Shown here: in pieces, positions 10,463 to 20,352 of the stretch
Layout of the letters: the number at the start of each line of letters is the position of its first letter
Numbering within the stretch: position 1 is the first letter of the stretch
NCBI GenBank assembly: GCA_019925795.1
Contig: CM034313.1
Span: 2,884,501-2,948,500 of the forward strand
DNA from: Dendrobium chrysotoxum
Taxonomy: Eukaryota > Streptophyta > Magnoliopsida > Asparagales > Orchidaceae
DNA: 64,000 nt
Direction: 5' to 3'
Notes under the pieces: generated by a model
Told to the model about the DNA's origin: nothing
What the model saw: only the letters and a program-made list of their open reading frames with translations
The model's database searches: none
Position numbers and translations under genes: made by a program

Positions 10463-11968
10463 TTAATTTTGCCCCCCAATTGGACCAGTTTCATCTCGAG
10501 CAGGTGGGTTTTGGATGAACTGTCGAATATATCCTTGTCGGATCAACCTCTCGATCTCATCCTTCAGTTGCTTACACGCTTCAGTAGTGTGTCCACGACT
10601 ACGGTGGAAATAGCAATATTGCTCCTGGTTCCCAACATTCAGCTTTAAAGAATTAGGCCACTTGATATTTTCTTTATCTCGAATGGCCATTAGTATGTTG
10701 GTTCGAGTTGCATTGAGAGGCGTATACTCTTTTTCATGTCGGAACTCGCATTGTGGTACTGGGGGTCTAGTAGATGAGTTTTTCTTTTGTTGCAAAAATG
10801 ACTCCTCTATTATAGGGGCGTTCTTACGTTTTCTAGTTGTTTGCTCAAATTGCTTTCTATGAGCATTAATGGTTTCATCAGCGGAAATCCGAGCTTCTAC
10901 ACGATGGATCAGGTCAGCATATGAATGAACTGTGTCCCGCATGAGTGCCGAATAGAAAGGACCAGGATGAAGGCCTCCAAGGAAGACCCCTCGGAGCAGT
11001 TCTGGGTCCACTCCCGGAATCTGTCGAGCCTCGGTGGAAAACCATTGAAAATATTCTTTTAATGTTTCTCCCTCGTTCTGACGGATCCCAGAGAGATGAG
11101 AAGAATCCTTAGTAATTTTTCGGTTGGCTACGAACTGTTCGACAAATACTTTGGCCAATTTGATGAATATGGGGATCGTTCCGGCTGAAAGTAAATAGAA
11201 CCATGTTCGAGCCTGTCCTTTGAGTGTAGCAGGAAAAACCTGGCAGAGGAGTGCATCAGATGCTCGCTGGATATGCATGATAGTTCGGTAATGATCGATG
11301 TGCTCATACGGGTCAGATGTCCCGTCGTAGGAATCGATGCTTGATAGTTTAAATCCTGCCGGAATAGGGTGTTGAAGAATAGCTTCCGTCAGGGGTGACG
11401 ACTCCTGGAAGTCCCACTGACGAAGAGGTTGCCTTACGCCTCTTGTAGGGAACTCCTCTCGAACCAATCGTCGCAGTTCGTGGCGTAGGGTATTGCGAGG
11501 GAGCTCAGCAATGTGATGTTGGGCTAGCTCCTCAGGGAGGTCTTGAGGAAGGAGAGATTGCCGACCTGTGTGCGGAGGATGGGTAGAACTTGCTGTATCA
11601 GCCAGTTCGTTATCTTGATGTGACTGTGAACGCCTCCTGGGTGGAGGAAGAGGAATCTCAGCTTGAAGATGTTCGATTTGAACAGCTTCAACACGTGGTG
11701 GATCTCGAGGGAGAAGAACCTCCTCCTGAGGTGCTAGGGTCAGTTGTCGAGTCTCTCGCAGGAGTTGTAGGATCTCGTTTTGATATTCTTCCATCTTTCG
11801 AATTCTCTCTTCTAAGGAGGGTCCCGAGGTCCCTTCTCCAGGTGCGTTTTGCCCCCCAGGGTAGAAAGAGGTAGATATCGGGTGTCTATGATTTATAGAC
11901 TGATTTCTGGACTGATGGGAGTTGGAGCGAGAAGCTCCAATGATGCGACTGCTGCGCCTGTTGACCAT
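10463..11968 (-). CDS. Retrotransposon Gag (Tat-type Ty3/Gypsy)
   Basis: Intact 501-aa ORF starting 52 bp inside the 5' LTR. Gag forms the cytoplasmic particle that packages element RNA. Seen in order: a basic, Ser-rich N-terminus; a coiled stretch (about residues 50-75, EERIRKMEEYQNEILQLL); a Pro/Arg-rich linker; the retrotransposon gag domain (about 210-350) with GTSDPYEHI, FPATLKGQARTWFYLL and the FVANRK and GETLKEYF segments; and near the C-terminus a zinc-binding-like motif C-x2-H-x4-H-T-x3-C (about 450-465) followed by LKDEIERLIRQGYI, which in autonomous relatives precedes the protease. The ORF then stops and no pol follows. The undamaged frame contrasts with the decayed gag at 58361-59460 and suggests the protein was under selection until recently, or that the copy is young. 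Confidence 0.88.
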   Translation of the reverse strand: MVNRRSSRIIGASRSNSHQSRNQSINHRHPISTSFYPGGQNAPGEGTSGPSLEERIRKMEEYQNEILQLLRETRQLTLAPQEEVLLPRDPPRVEAVQIEHLQAEIPLPPPRRRSQSHQDNELADTASSTHPPHTGRQSLLPQDLPEELAQHHIAELPRNTLRHELRRLVREEFPTRGVRQPLRQWDFQESSPLTEAILQHPIPAGFKLSSIDSYDGTSDPYEHIDHYRTIMHIQRASDALLCQVFPATLKGQARTWFYLLSAGTIPIFIKLAKVFVEQFVANRKITKDSSHLSGIRQNEGETLKEYFQWFSTEARQIPGVDPELLRGVFLGGLHPGPFYSALMRDTVHSYADLIHRVEARISADETINAHRKQFEQTTRKRKNAPIIEESFLQQKKNSSTRPPVPQCEFRHEKEYTPLNATRTNILMAIRDKENIKWPNSLKLNVGNQEQYCYFHRSRGHTTEACKQLKDEIERLIRQGYIRQFIQNPPARDETGPIGGQN

Positions 11969-11999
11969 CGTAGCAATACTTGAAGTTGTGGGATGAGAT

Positions 12000-12016
12000 T
12001 CCCACAGATGGCGCCA
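12000..12016 (-). other. Primer-binding site of the Tat element
   Basis: Three bases inside the 5' LTR the minus strand reads TGGCGCCATCTGTGGG, close to the TGGCGCC-type primer sites of Tat/Athila elements, which pair with the 3' end of tRNA-Asp. Confidence 0.7.
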
Positions 12017-12019
12017 AAC

Positions 12020-13039
12020 TGTTGCAGACTCAAATATACGCGGCGATAGAGTTTAAATTTCCGTCTCAGCGTTGTACGTATATCCAGCACACAAACAGAA
12101 GAATGAAATAACACCAGGATTTTTACGTGGAAAGCCCTGGAAAAGGGAAAAACCACGAGGCCACGCCCAGTTGAAAAAGTTCCACTAGTGTTATATGAAA
12201 TACACGAGGCTGATTCGTCCTTTAAATTCAGGACGATCAGATTACAATGAGCATCAGTTACAAGGCCAAGCGGAGTTCCGACGTCACTCGGGTGTCGAGC
12301 AGAATTCTGGCGTCACTTGGAAAGAAGTCCGGCGTCACTCGGGCGTCGGGTAGAATTCTGGCGTCGGGCAGAATTCCGATGTTGCTCAGGCGTCGGGCAG
12401 AGCTCCGGCGTCCCTCGGACGCCCGGTGGTGCTTCGGTGGTGTTCCGGCGGAGTTCCGGCAAAGTTCCGGCGGTGGTCGAGGAGGAGTTGTTCCCTCCTA
12501 GACTTCTCTTCTCTTCTTCTTCTCTTCTTCTCTTCTTGGCTTGGGTCCCCTCTTAAGAGAAATGAGGGGCTATTTATAGTTTTTCTGGAGTGGCATAGCC
12601 TGTAAAATAGATGAGGGATCATGGGCAAATAAGGAGTGATCCGGATGAACGGCCGATATTGAATCCCTTGATCATGAACTGTTTATTGAGCATTTGAAGG
12701 TCTTAATGGTATCAGAATTCTACAATCTTGGGCTCGTTGGATTCGTCTCTTCGAGCCGCTCGATTCGACTATAAGTTCGTCAAAATCGGAGACCGTTTGG
12801 TAACTCAAATTGCTGTTCGAGGCTTCCAACAGCGCTTCGGGTACTTGATTTGGACTCATTTGGGCTCGGATTGAGTCGAGTTTGGTGTCGTTGGGTTCGT
12901 ATTTCCGAGACGCTCAGTTCGACTATAAGCTTGCTGAAATCGGAGTTTAAATGGTCTCCGAATTAATTTTCGAAGTTTCCAACTTGAGTTTTTCCTCGAA
13001 ATTCGTGCCCGATCAAGATAATTTTTTGGCGATATATCA
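12020..13039 (-). repeat. 5' LTR of the gag-only Tat element (right)
   Basis: Begins TGTTGCAGACTC and ends GATATATCA on the plus strand; it matches 6677-7706 along its whole length. It carries the same TATA box (12570-12579) and the same GTCGGG repeats (about 12270-12490), with a short deletion relative to the left LTR. Confidence 0.88.
12570..12579 (-). promoter_or_regulatory. TATA box of the 5' LTR
   Basis: CTATAAATAG on the minus strand, at the same place in both LTRs and also in the related solo LTR at 48.5 kb, so it is conserved within the family. Confidence 0.7.
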
Positions 13040-13044
13040 AAAGT
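13040..13044. repeat. Target-site duplication AAAGT (right)
   Basis: Exact match to the left duplication at 6672-6676. Confidence 0.9.
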
Positions 13045-13679
13045 TATTAATATTTACAACAATAATTAGATAATTAAGCTAGTTAATATCTCTTAAGTTA
13101 TATTATTAGTTAAGTTAAATAACTAATCTACTAAATATAATTAGAGATTTTTACATCCATACCACTTTATAACACCTATTTTACATATTTAACACCCAAA
13201 ATATTAATATTTCATTTATACCACCTCAATATAAATCTATCATCAAATATAACACTCCTTCCCAAACTCACTTACGACGTTATCCCCATTATTGCGACCT
13301 GTAACTGGACGCACCGAAATCCCCCATCCCGCGAGCTCTTCCCTTCCCGAGCCGCACTCCATCTGTTCCGTCCCGGGCGCTAGGTCGAACAACTCCAGGG
13401 TTACCTCGCGAGCAGAAGGCATTTCTCTCGTGCGGTCGGATTGCTCCGCATTTGCTTCCCCTCCGTGATTTCTGTGACCTAAACCATTGCCGAAGGTAAA
13501 GTTCATCGGATTGCTCCGCCTGTGCCAAAGTTTTCATTTGGCTCAAGAAGGGAAAGTTTGTCTTACCTACAATGTATATATTTATGAAATGTTGTTTTAA
13601 TTTTAGAGCTGAGATGCACTGGATCTATTGATTCAATCACAAGTTACTTTGACAGATTCTTTGCCGTATTCCGTCTCCA
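13045..13679 (+). other. AT-rich flank then a GC-rich possible leader exon
   Basis: 13045-13250 is AT-rich without genes. 13260-13550 is markedly GC-richer and ends in a good splice donor (GAAG|GTAAAG near 13495); an acceptor (TTTTAG) lies near 13603. These could be the untranslated first exon of the GRF zinc-finger ORF that follows. The overlapping ORFs on the minus strand here (13243-13546) match no family I know. Confidence 0.35.
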
Positions 13680-13862
13680 ATGAGTTCAATCAATTCTTCT
13701 GTTAGGGAAGGCACACGACAGCATTCCCAAATCTATTGTCACTGTCACTCAAAGTGTGTAGTGTACACTCGCTACCGAGGACCTAATCGAGGCAGACAAT
13801 TTTACAGGTGCATTCATAGTCGAACTGATGACGATTGCAATTTTTTTCAAATGGATAGATGA
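13680..13862 (+). CDS. Small GRF-type zinc-finger ORF
   Basis: 60-aa ORF. Residues 20-57 fit the GRF zinc finger: C-x-C near the start (CHCHSK), then a central N-R-G-R-x-F-Y-x-C and a final C-x-F-F; the last aromatic of the usual CxFFxW is replaced by Met. GRF fingers bind single-stranded DNA or RNA in nucleases and topoisomerases, and in plants often occur in short proteins associated with transposon-derived genes. It sits about 700 bp from a MULE transposase remnant on the opposite strand, so it may be a second MULE ORF or a captured fragment. I see no further exon, and activity is doubtful. Confidence 0.55.
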   Translation: MSSINSSVREGTRQHSQIYCHCHSKCVVYTRYRGPNRGRQFYRCIHSRTDDDCNFFQMDR

Positions 13863-14572
13863 ATTAGAATAGCCTTCTCATGACACGCATTATGATTTGA
13901 AAGCCGTAGACGACATGATTTTGAAGAAGCTGTACTTGCTCATCTTTCAGATGTAAGTCTTTATTGCTGTTGTTGCCATCGACATCATCATTAGGATGTA
14001 TTTTGCGTAAAAATGATTGCAATGGAACCTTTTTTGACTATTGAAGTAGTGTTGTGGAAATCAACATTTGTTGTATTTGTAGTGTGTGACTGTCCTGTAT
14101 CTTCATTGAATGTTTGTAATGGAACATCTTCTGAAATTGAATTTTGCCTAATATATATATCGAAATATGTATGGTTTGCAAAGTAAGTGAGCAAAGATAT
14201 ACGGTTGTATTTGTAGTGTGGATCACATATCGTACCATTCTTTATAGCCAACGAATGCATATCATACCCAAGTTGTAGCCTGTCCATGGTGGAGCAGGCA
14301 GATATAATGCTTGCAATAATTCCAGAATTTGGAATAAAGCATGATCATAATGTTTATTTTGGCAAAAGCCAGTGATCATAGAACTTAACAAAACAACATC
14401 CTTTTCCTTCACTAAAGCTATGCGTGCACTTGTCATACAGAAGTTATCGTAATTGAATCAAGCAATACAAAAAACCATTACTTCATTCAAAAAGGCAATA
14501 CAAAATAAACTTCATACAAAAAACCAATACAAAAACCAAAACTTCATTCAAAAAATCATCAAGGGGATGCAC
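13863..14572. other. Spacer between GRF ORF and MULE remnant
   Basis: AT-rich sequence with short ORFs on the minus strand (13991-14287, 14242-14436) showing no domain I recognise. Near 14460-14560 the words 'aaaaccattacttcattcaaaaa' and 'caatacaaa' repeat irregularly. Confidence 0.4.
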
Positions 14573-15300
14573 TTATAAACCATCAAGATATGAATATTGA
14601 TATGCTTCAATTTCACTGTCATCTACATTCGTTCTGCTTGGCAACTTATCTCGTCTCGTGCAAGTTCTCCGATGGTGCCCCCAAAGACCACACCTACCAC
14701 ATTTATGAGCTTTCTTGTCCTTCTCCAAGAAATTTATTAGTCTTTTTTTCTGAGGCCTACCCCTTGGTATGGATGTACTTGGCACTCCAATTTGGACAGC
14801 ATCATCGACTGCTCTCCACTGAGCCTTCCCAGGTAGCGTGCCAATTGCTCCATCGTATGCAACTCTATACCTATAGACTATCATATGTGTATGTAATATG
14901 TGACCCCAGATTTCTTTCAAGTAATTCAGCTTTCAATGTTGGTACTCATTTGTAGCTATCATCAACCGAACCAAAAATAGTATCACGAGCTTGTTCTCTT
15001 GCTCTCCATAGCTTCATGTAAGGTATTCATAAACCAAATTCTTTCTCTAGATTGCTCTTGATTTCGTTCGGTGGAATGTTTGGGTGCCTCTTCACTAGAT
15101 CCTGAATTTTATTGGCAACGCATGCAGATGTGGCGAGTCTATTCCCTGCACGATTGACACCAGGACAAGTGTGTTCTCCATCTACTCACCTTATTTGGAA
15201 AGACTAAGTATCTTCACAAAGGGATGCCCGAATTCTTCACTGACATCCTTGGTAAGAACATGTTGCAATAACATGTTTGTTATCATTTGCTTTGAGTCTA
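14573..15300 (-). pseudogene. MULE (Mutator-like) transposase remnant without catalytic core
   Basis: Read on minus from 15300: first the MuDR-type N-terminal region with internal stops, showing GC-x-W/stop-RIRASL, VDGEHTC, a GNRLATSACVANKI segment and IPYMKLWRAREQARDTIFGS, which is the usual order before the transposase core. From about 14920 the frame jumps to the C-terminal tail: GRPQKKR followed by the zinc knuckle CGRCGLWGHHRRTC (residues about 73-86 of the 115-aa ORF). The 200-300 residues normally between them, which hold the DDE catalytic triad, are missing. This is a dead, internally deleted MULE. The terminal inverted repeats were not found. Confidence 0.7.
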
Positions 15301-15941
15301 GCACCAAAGTTATTTTTAATTGTAAACTTAATCTACCTAAGCATTATAAATACCTCTCCTATTGTAAAAAAAATGATACGGAATGCATAATTTCTGATTT
15401 CCTCCCTTTCTAGTCTCTCTTCTTCCCCTTCTTTTTCTCTAAGGAGTCTACACCTACTCGAAAGGAGTCTTCCCCTTCTTGATATGGATCAAGAAGAGTA
15501 TCAGAGTGCCACCTTGGTTGGATGATTCTCTTGATCTAATTCCATGATAGAACGTCTCCGTTACTTATGGATTATCTACATAGACATATATGAGTTTACA
15601 AATAAGACATTTCAATCCAATTAAGACAATCACATGCGCTTGCATTAAAGAAGCTAAGGAAAGGTCAAACAACAATAATTAAAGAAGTATGTAGATCTCC
15701 TATACTCTCCCTATTCATAGGAATTGTTTTTTTTGGCATGCATGCATGTTTGAACTTTCAAGTTCTATAATACTCATTAAATTATTTTATCTTGAAAATG
15801 ACATTTATATTTTCTTACAATTAGACTTATATGAATACATTAGAAGTTCATTGACTTGCCTTATTCTTAAGTGGATCTTATTTAACTTAATATTGATCAA
15901 ACCATAGATAAATAAGATTTTTCAACTCATTAATAAACTTA
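15301..15941. other. Intergenic DNA, no gene seen
   Basis: Mixed sequence with a CT-rich patch at 15410-15480 and otherwise AT-rich. No ORF with a recognisable domain. Confidence 0.5.
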
Positions 15942-16064
15942 GGCTTCGTTTGGGACGGCTTTTTTATTGCTTCTTAAAACAGAATTTTTGTACAAAAATT
16001 AAAATTATTTTTTAACTAAAATTCCGTTTTAAGAAGCAATAAGAAAGCCATCCCAAACGAATCC
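15942..16064. mobile_element. Tourist-like MITE
   Basis: 123-bp near-perfect hairpin, GGCTTCGTTTGGGACGGC at one end and its complement at the other, flanked by TTA on both sides. The TWA duplication and G-rich terminus fit PIF/Harbinger (Tourist) MITEs. This is the most frequent repeat family in the window. Confidence 0.85.
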
Positions 16065-16739
16065 TTAATCTCATTTTTGTTCAGGATAATAGTTAATGAA
16101 TCAAACCTTAAAAAAATCTAAGCTATTCTTCATATTATCTTGCTAGTTTTTTTTTTTTTTTTTTTTTAGCATAAAAACTTGATCATTCATGACTAAATAA
16201 AAATAAATAAATTTCATCTAACTTTATTTCTCTAGATTGTTCTCCACACCTAATTCATATACAGGCTTAGACTGTAAGCACATGGTGAGGAAAAGCCAAC
16301 CACTAAATAGTCAAAATCAATAGGCTGCTTTAAGAAAATGGAGAAGATAAGGATGGGTGAGGTCATCTGCTTGTATTTAAAATAGATGCATAGGCTATAA
16401 TTATTGAGCACTTTTATTTTAAATTAATATTGTCAACATGATCATTAACCTAACACTGGAATCACTTTGTCAGCATTCATAAATCTTGTTCTGCTCATAG
16501 CCACATCTGTCTTCTGCTGACGTTTTTAGTATTTTGTGAAGATAATGACTGCTTTTTGGTGCTTCTAACACAAATTATGACTGCATAGTGGTTGCCAGCT
16601 TTCCTCCATTCTTTGATGGTTAGTGATATATCTTTGATGGTTAGGGTTTAGTTGATAAAAAATTTGATAAGTTGCTCCTATAATGTTAGGATTTAGTTCC
16701 TTTAATTAAATTTAAGCTTTGATGTTTAAATATTTCATT

Positions 16740-16975
16740 TCACATAAAACGGCAGCCTCCCGATGACCCGGTTAGAAAAGTAGAGGTCTTAGATTTGACT
16801 TATGTTAAGAAAGGTAGAGGTAGACCTAAAAAAATTTGGTTAGAAAATATTAGAAATGATCTTTTTTTATTAGATTTAAACGAGAATTTGACTTTTAGCA
16901 GGACACAATGGAGAAAAAATATTCATGTAGCCGACCCCACGTAGTGGGATAAAGGTTTGATGTTGTTGTTGTTGT
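16740..16975 (+). mobile_element. 5'-truncated RTE-clade LINE (copy 1)
   Basis: 3' end of an RTE LINE: coding remnants of the HIKRRPSDDPVRK region, then 'ccgaccccacgtagtggga' and a (TTG)n tail. An exact 18-bp target duplication (ATGTTTAAATATTTCATT) flanks it at 16722-16739 and 16976-16993, which fixes both ends. Confidence 0.92.
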
Positions 16976-17145
16976 ATGTTTAAATATTTCATTAAGAAAA
17001 AATTCAGTGACTCTCTTATGTTGGTGTTAGCTAATAGAGTTGGTAAAAGAGTTTTGAAGTTATTGTCAAGAACTGGAGATCGGATTCATCCTACAGATTA
17101 GTACTTCAACACTCAAACTCTTAGATGTGGATGTCAATTAACTTA

Positions 17146-17262
17146 GGCTTCATTTGGGACGGCATTTTTATTGTTTCTTAAAAAAATTTTCTAGTACAAA
17201 ATTTTTAATTTTTATATTAAAAAGCTATTTTAAGAAGTAAGAAAGCCACCCCAAACGAAGCT
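17146..17262. mobile_element. Tourist-like MITE
   Basis: GGCTTCATTTGGGACGGC and its complement at the two ends, TTA duplications at 17143-17145 and 17263-17265. Confidence 0.8.
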
Positions 17263-17360
17263 TTAGTTGATAAAAATCCTTGAAATTTATTGCGGATTAA
17301 ACTTTGTTTGTATAAAATTTATAAGCAGACACTGAAAATTTCCTCCAACAAAAATATTTA

Positions 17361-17470
17361 GTCTTCGTTTGGGAGAACTTTTTTACTGCTTTCTAAAGCA
17401 ATCTTCTATTACAAAAAATTTTTTGTTCACAAAAATTTTTACTAGAAAGCAACAAGAAAGCTGAAGCTAT
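17361..17470. mobile_element. Tourist-like MITE, diverged
   Basis: Starts GTCTTCGTTTGGGAG after TTA. The right end is degenerate, so the boundary is approximate. Confidence 0.6.
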
Positions 17471-18151
17471 AAAAGCATTCTCATGGAAACACATAGGGCC
17501 TTGATTAGTACTAAAATATGTTAAGGGCTATTTGGGATGACTGTGGCTAATTATTTAAAAAAAATAAATTTTTTCACAAGTTATTGTAAGTATTATATAT
17601 TTTTTCCTTTAAAAAAATAAACTGTAGCTTGCTAATAGCTATCACCTTAGCACTTCTAGTAGTTAAAAAGAAATTATAACAAAATAGAAGTGTGGCAAAT
17701 AAAGTTAAGCAGATTATGAATTATCCCAAACAAACATGGCAGGTTTCATTCATAAATTCTAGAGAGAGACACACCACTTCAATGACTGAAGAAACCAAAA
17801 AAAAAAAAAAAAATCTGCATTAAAACAGCAGAATTCAAATAACACATAAAAATAGAAGCTGAAAAAGTCTTAAAAGATGACAGTAAAGGAGAAACACATA
17901 GATATAGACACAATCAAGCCACCTAAGTACACTCAAGCACATAGGGCTGCTGCTGCTGACAACCAAAAGAGAGGAAATAAACCAAAGCAAGACCCCCATA
18001 GACTCTTCCCTTTCACTTCTTATATCTACAGTTCTAAGGTTTCCATTGCTTTTGGCTTTTGAGTTCATTTCCCAGCTTCCACCAACCTTCTTCTCTTTAT
18101 TTCCTTCACAACTGGATTTAATGAGAAGATAAGCTTCTAAGGATAGTGTTA
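17471..18151. other. Downstream flank of the aquaporin gene
   Basis: Region past the MITE in the 3' UTR. It probably includes the end of the PIP2 transcript (read on minus) but I see no decisive polyadenylation signal. ORFs at 17835-18068 and 17877-18062 show no homology. Confidence 0.4.
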
Positions 18152-18276
18152 GGCTTCGTTTGGAACTGCTTTCTTGCTGCTTTTTAAAAATAACTTTCTA
18201 ATATAAAAATTACAAAAATTTTATACTAAAAAGCTGCTTTAAAAAGAAATAAGAAAGCCGTCCCACAAACGATACT
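18152..18276. mobile_element. Tourist-like MITE in the PIP2 3' UTR
   Basis: 125-bp hairpin with TTA duplications at 18149-18151 and 18277-18279. The aquaporin stop codon is at 18284-18286, so in the transcript the hairpin begins 7 nt after the stop codon. Confidence 0.85.
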
Positions 18277-18283
18277 TTAATGA

Positions 18284-20307
18284 TCATGCATTGCTCCTGA
18301 ATGATCCCAGAGCCTTAACTGCTGCAGCTCTCAGTACATACTGGTGGTAAATTGCAGCAACTGCTGCTCCTACAAATGGCCCCACCCAGAAAATCCACTG
18401 CGACAAAACATAAAATCAGATTTTTTTTTTAATTTATTTATTCTGCACTTGTTAAGAGCTAATTAGTTTATATTATCATAAATATTATAAATTAAAATAT
18501 TATATATATTGATATGATACCTGATCATCCCAAGCTTTGCTCTTGTTGTAGATCACAGCAGCTCCGAAGCTTCTGGCTGGGTTGATCCCTGTACCAGTGA
18601 CGTGAATAGTGGCCAAGTGAACCATGAAAACTGCAAAACCAATAGGCAAAGGGGCCAAAACCTAAAAAACAAAAAAAGTAAATTAATGCAAAAACGTCAA
18701 GATTAATCTTGAATTTACACTTCTAACACCAATTGCAAATGATTCTATATTTCTATTGTTTGTAATTTAGGAAATATGACTTGTAATTATAGAAATACCC
18801 TCCCAACATGCTAGTTTTTTTTTTCTTGTCTAATAACATTTGAATATTTTTTTTATGAACAAATTAATTCCAACTTTCTCTATTTGTAATATAATCACCC
18901 AAATCAGATATAGCATATTAAATTTTAAAGTCATATTAATTCCAATCTCAATGAGTTAATCAAAATATATAATAAATTAAAACTAAATAAATATTTCAAA
19001 AAAGGGGGATGTACATACATAACATTTTATTTCATGCTAATTATATATCTAACATCCAAAACTTTAATATTATATTCCTGCTACTCATATAAAATTTTAA
19101 TATCAAATATATCACTCCTACATTTCATTCTTACTACTCATATTATCTTATAAATTTTAATATTTCATTCCATGCACACATATTTGTTCTATGAATGAAA
19201 ATCATATAATATTAAAGTTTTAAGTGTTAGATATGTAAATAGCATGAAATATAGTGGTATGTATGTAAATCCCCTATGAAGAAATATTTGCCCCGATTGC
19301 ATGTCTAAAGGCTATAAATTTGGTACTGACATTTACATGTTATATGAAGGATTTAAATTATATCAAATAAATGTAAAAAATATATTTTTACATAGAGTCA
19401 TAGAGGAAGATGTTGATCATATTTATAAATTAAAAGGCATTATGTGATGTAAATATGTAATAGACTAAACATATTTTAATTAAATAATTTATTTGTAAAA
19501 AGCTCTCTTAATAAATAAATAAATAAATTATTTTCTTCTATATATTAAAAATTAAGTTGAGGTAAAAGAAGCTAAAGAATAATTGAGAGGAAGGAAGAAA
19601 AGTAAAAAAGATTGTTATATATTCAATAGTGCATATAGGTCGAAAATGCCAAAAGACCTTCTTAGTATTTTGTTTATTATTTAAAAAAAACAAAAGGTCA
19701 ATATTTGTGCATTATTTGTATTATTTTAATTAATATTTGTATTTAAGTAATAATTTATTAATAAGAAAGTTATAATTGTACTAACTAGTCTGTTAAATTA
19801 ATCAATAAATGCTTTCTCTATCTAAATATAAAAATCTATTTTAAATTATTATTTTGTAATCAATATTATTAAATAAACTTTTAAAGAAAAGGAATAATAA
19901 TTTCTTTTAATTTTTAGATTTGAACTTATCATATTATATAACCTTTAAACTAAAAAATATAAAGTTATTTGCAATCTATGATATGAAAATAATTTATGAA
20001 TTAAATTTCATAATTTTTTATATAGCTAATCATTTATCCAAAAATATAAAAATATATAGTAAATTTTGATAGTATATAAAAACTATTTAAAATTTAATTT
20101 TATGCATATATTTTATCAATTAAAATTATTTAATAAATAAAAATATCATCAATTATTTATTTGTTTAATTTCAAATATTTTGAATTTTTATGCTTTGAAA
20201 ATATTATCATATTCTCATTTAATTGAATATAATTTTAATGCATTTAATTAATAATTAAATAATATTATAATTTTTTAATCTTATAAAATCTCTAATTTTA
20301 GTCATTT

Positions 20308-20352
<45 letters not shown>

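Larger units (their letters stand above)
6677..13039 (-). mobile_element. Gag-only Ty3/Gypsy (Tat-type) LTR retrotransposon, 6.36 kb
   Basis: Complete-looking LTR element read on the minus strand. Both LTRs are full length (about 1030 and 1020 bp) with TG...CA ends, flanked by the 5-bp duplication AAAGT. Next to the 5' LTR (right side) is a tRNA-Asp-like primer site; next to the 3' LTR (left side) is a G-rich polypurine tract. The only gene is gag (10463-11968). The 2.75 kb between gag and the 3' LTR has tandem repeats and a GC-rich block and no protease, reverse transcriptase, RNase H or integrase. This fits the published non-autonomous TR-GAG class, which must rely on enzymes from an autonomous relative. 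By eye the LTRs differ at about 3% over their first 225 bp, almost all transitions, so the insertion is moderately recent. Confidence 0.88.
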
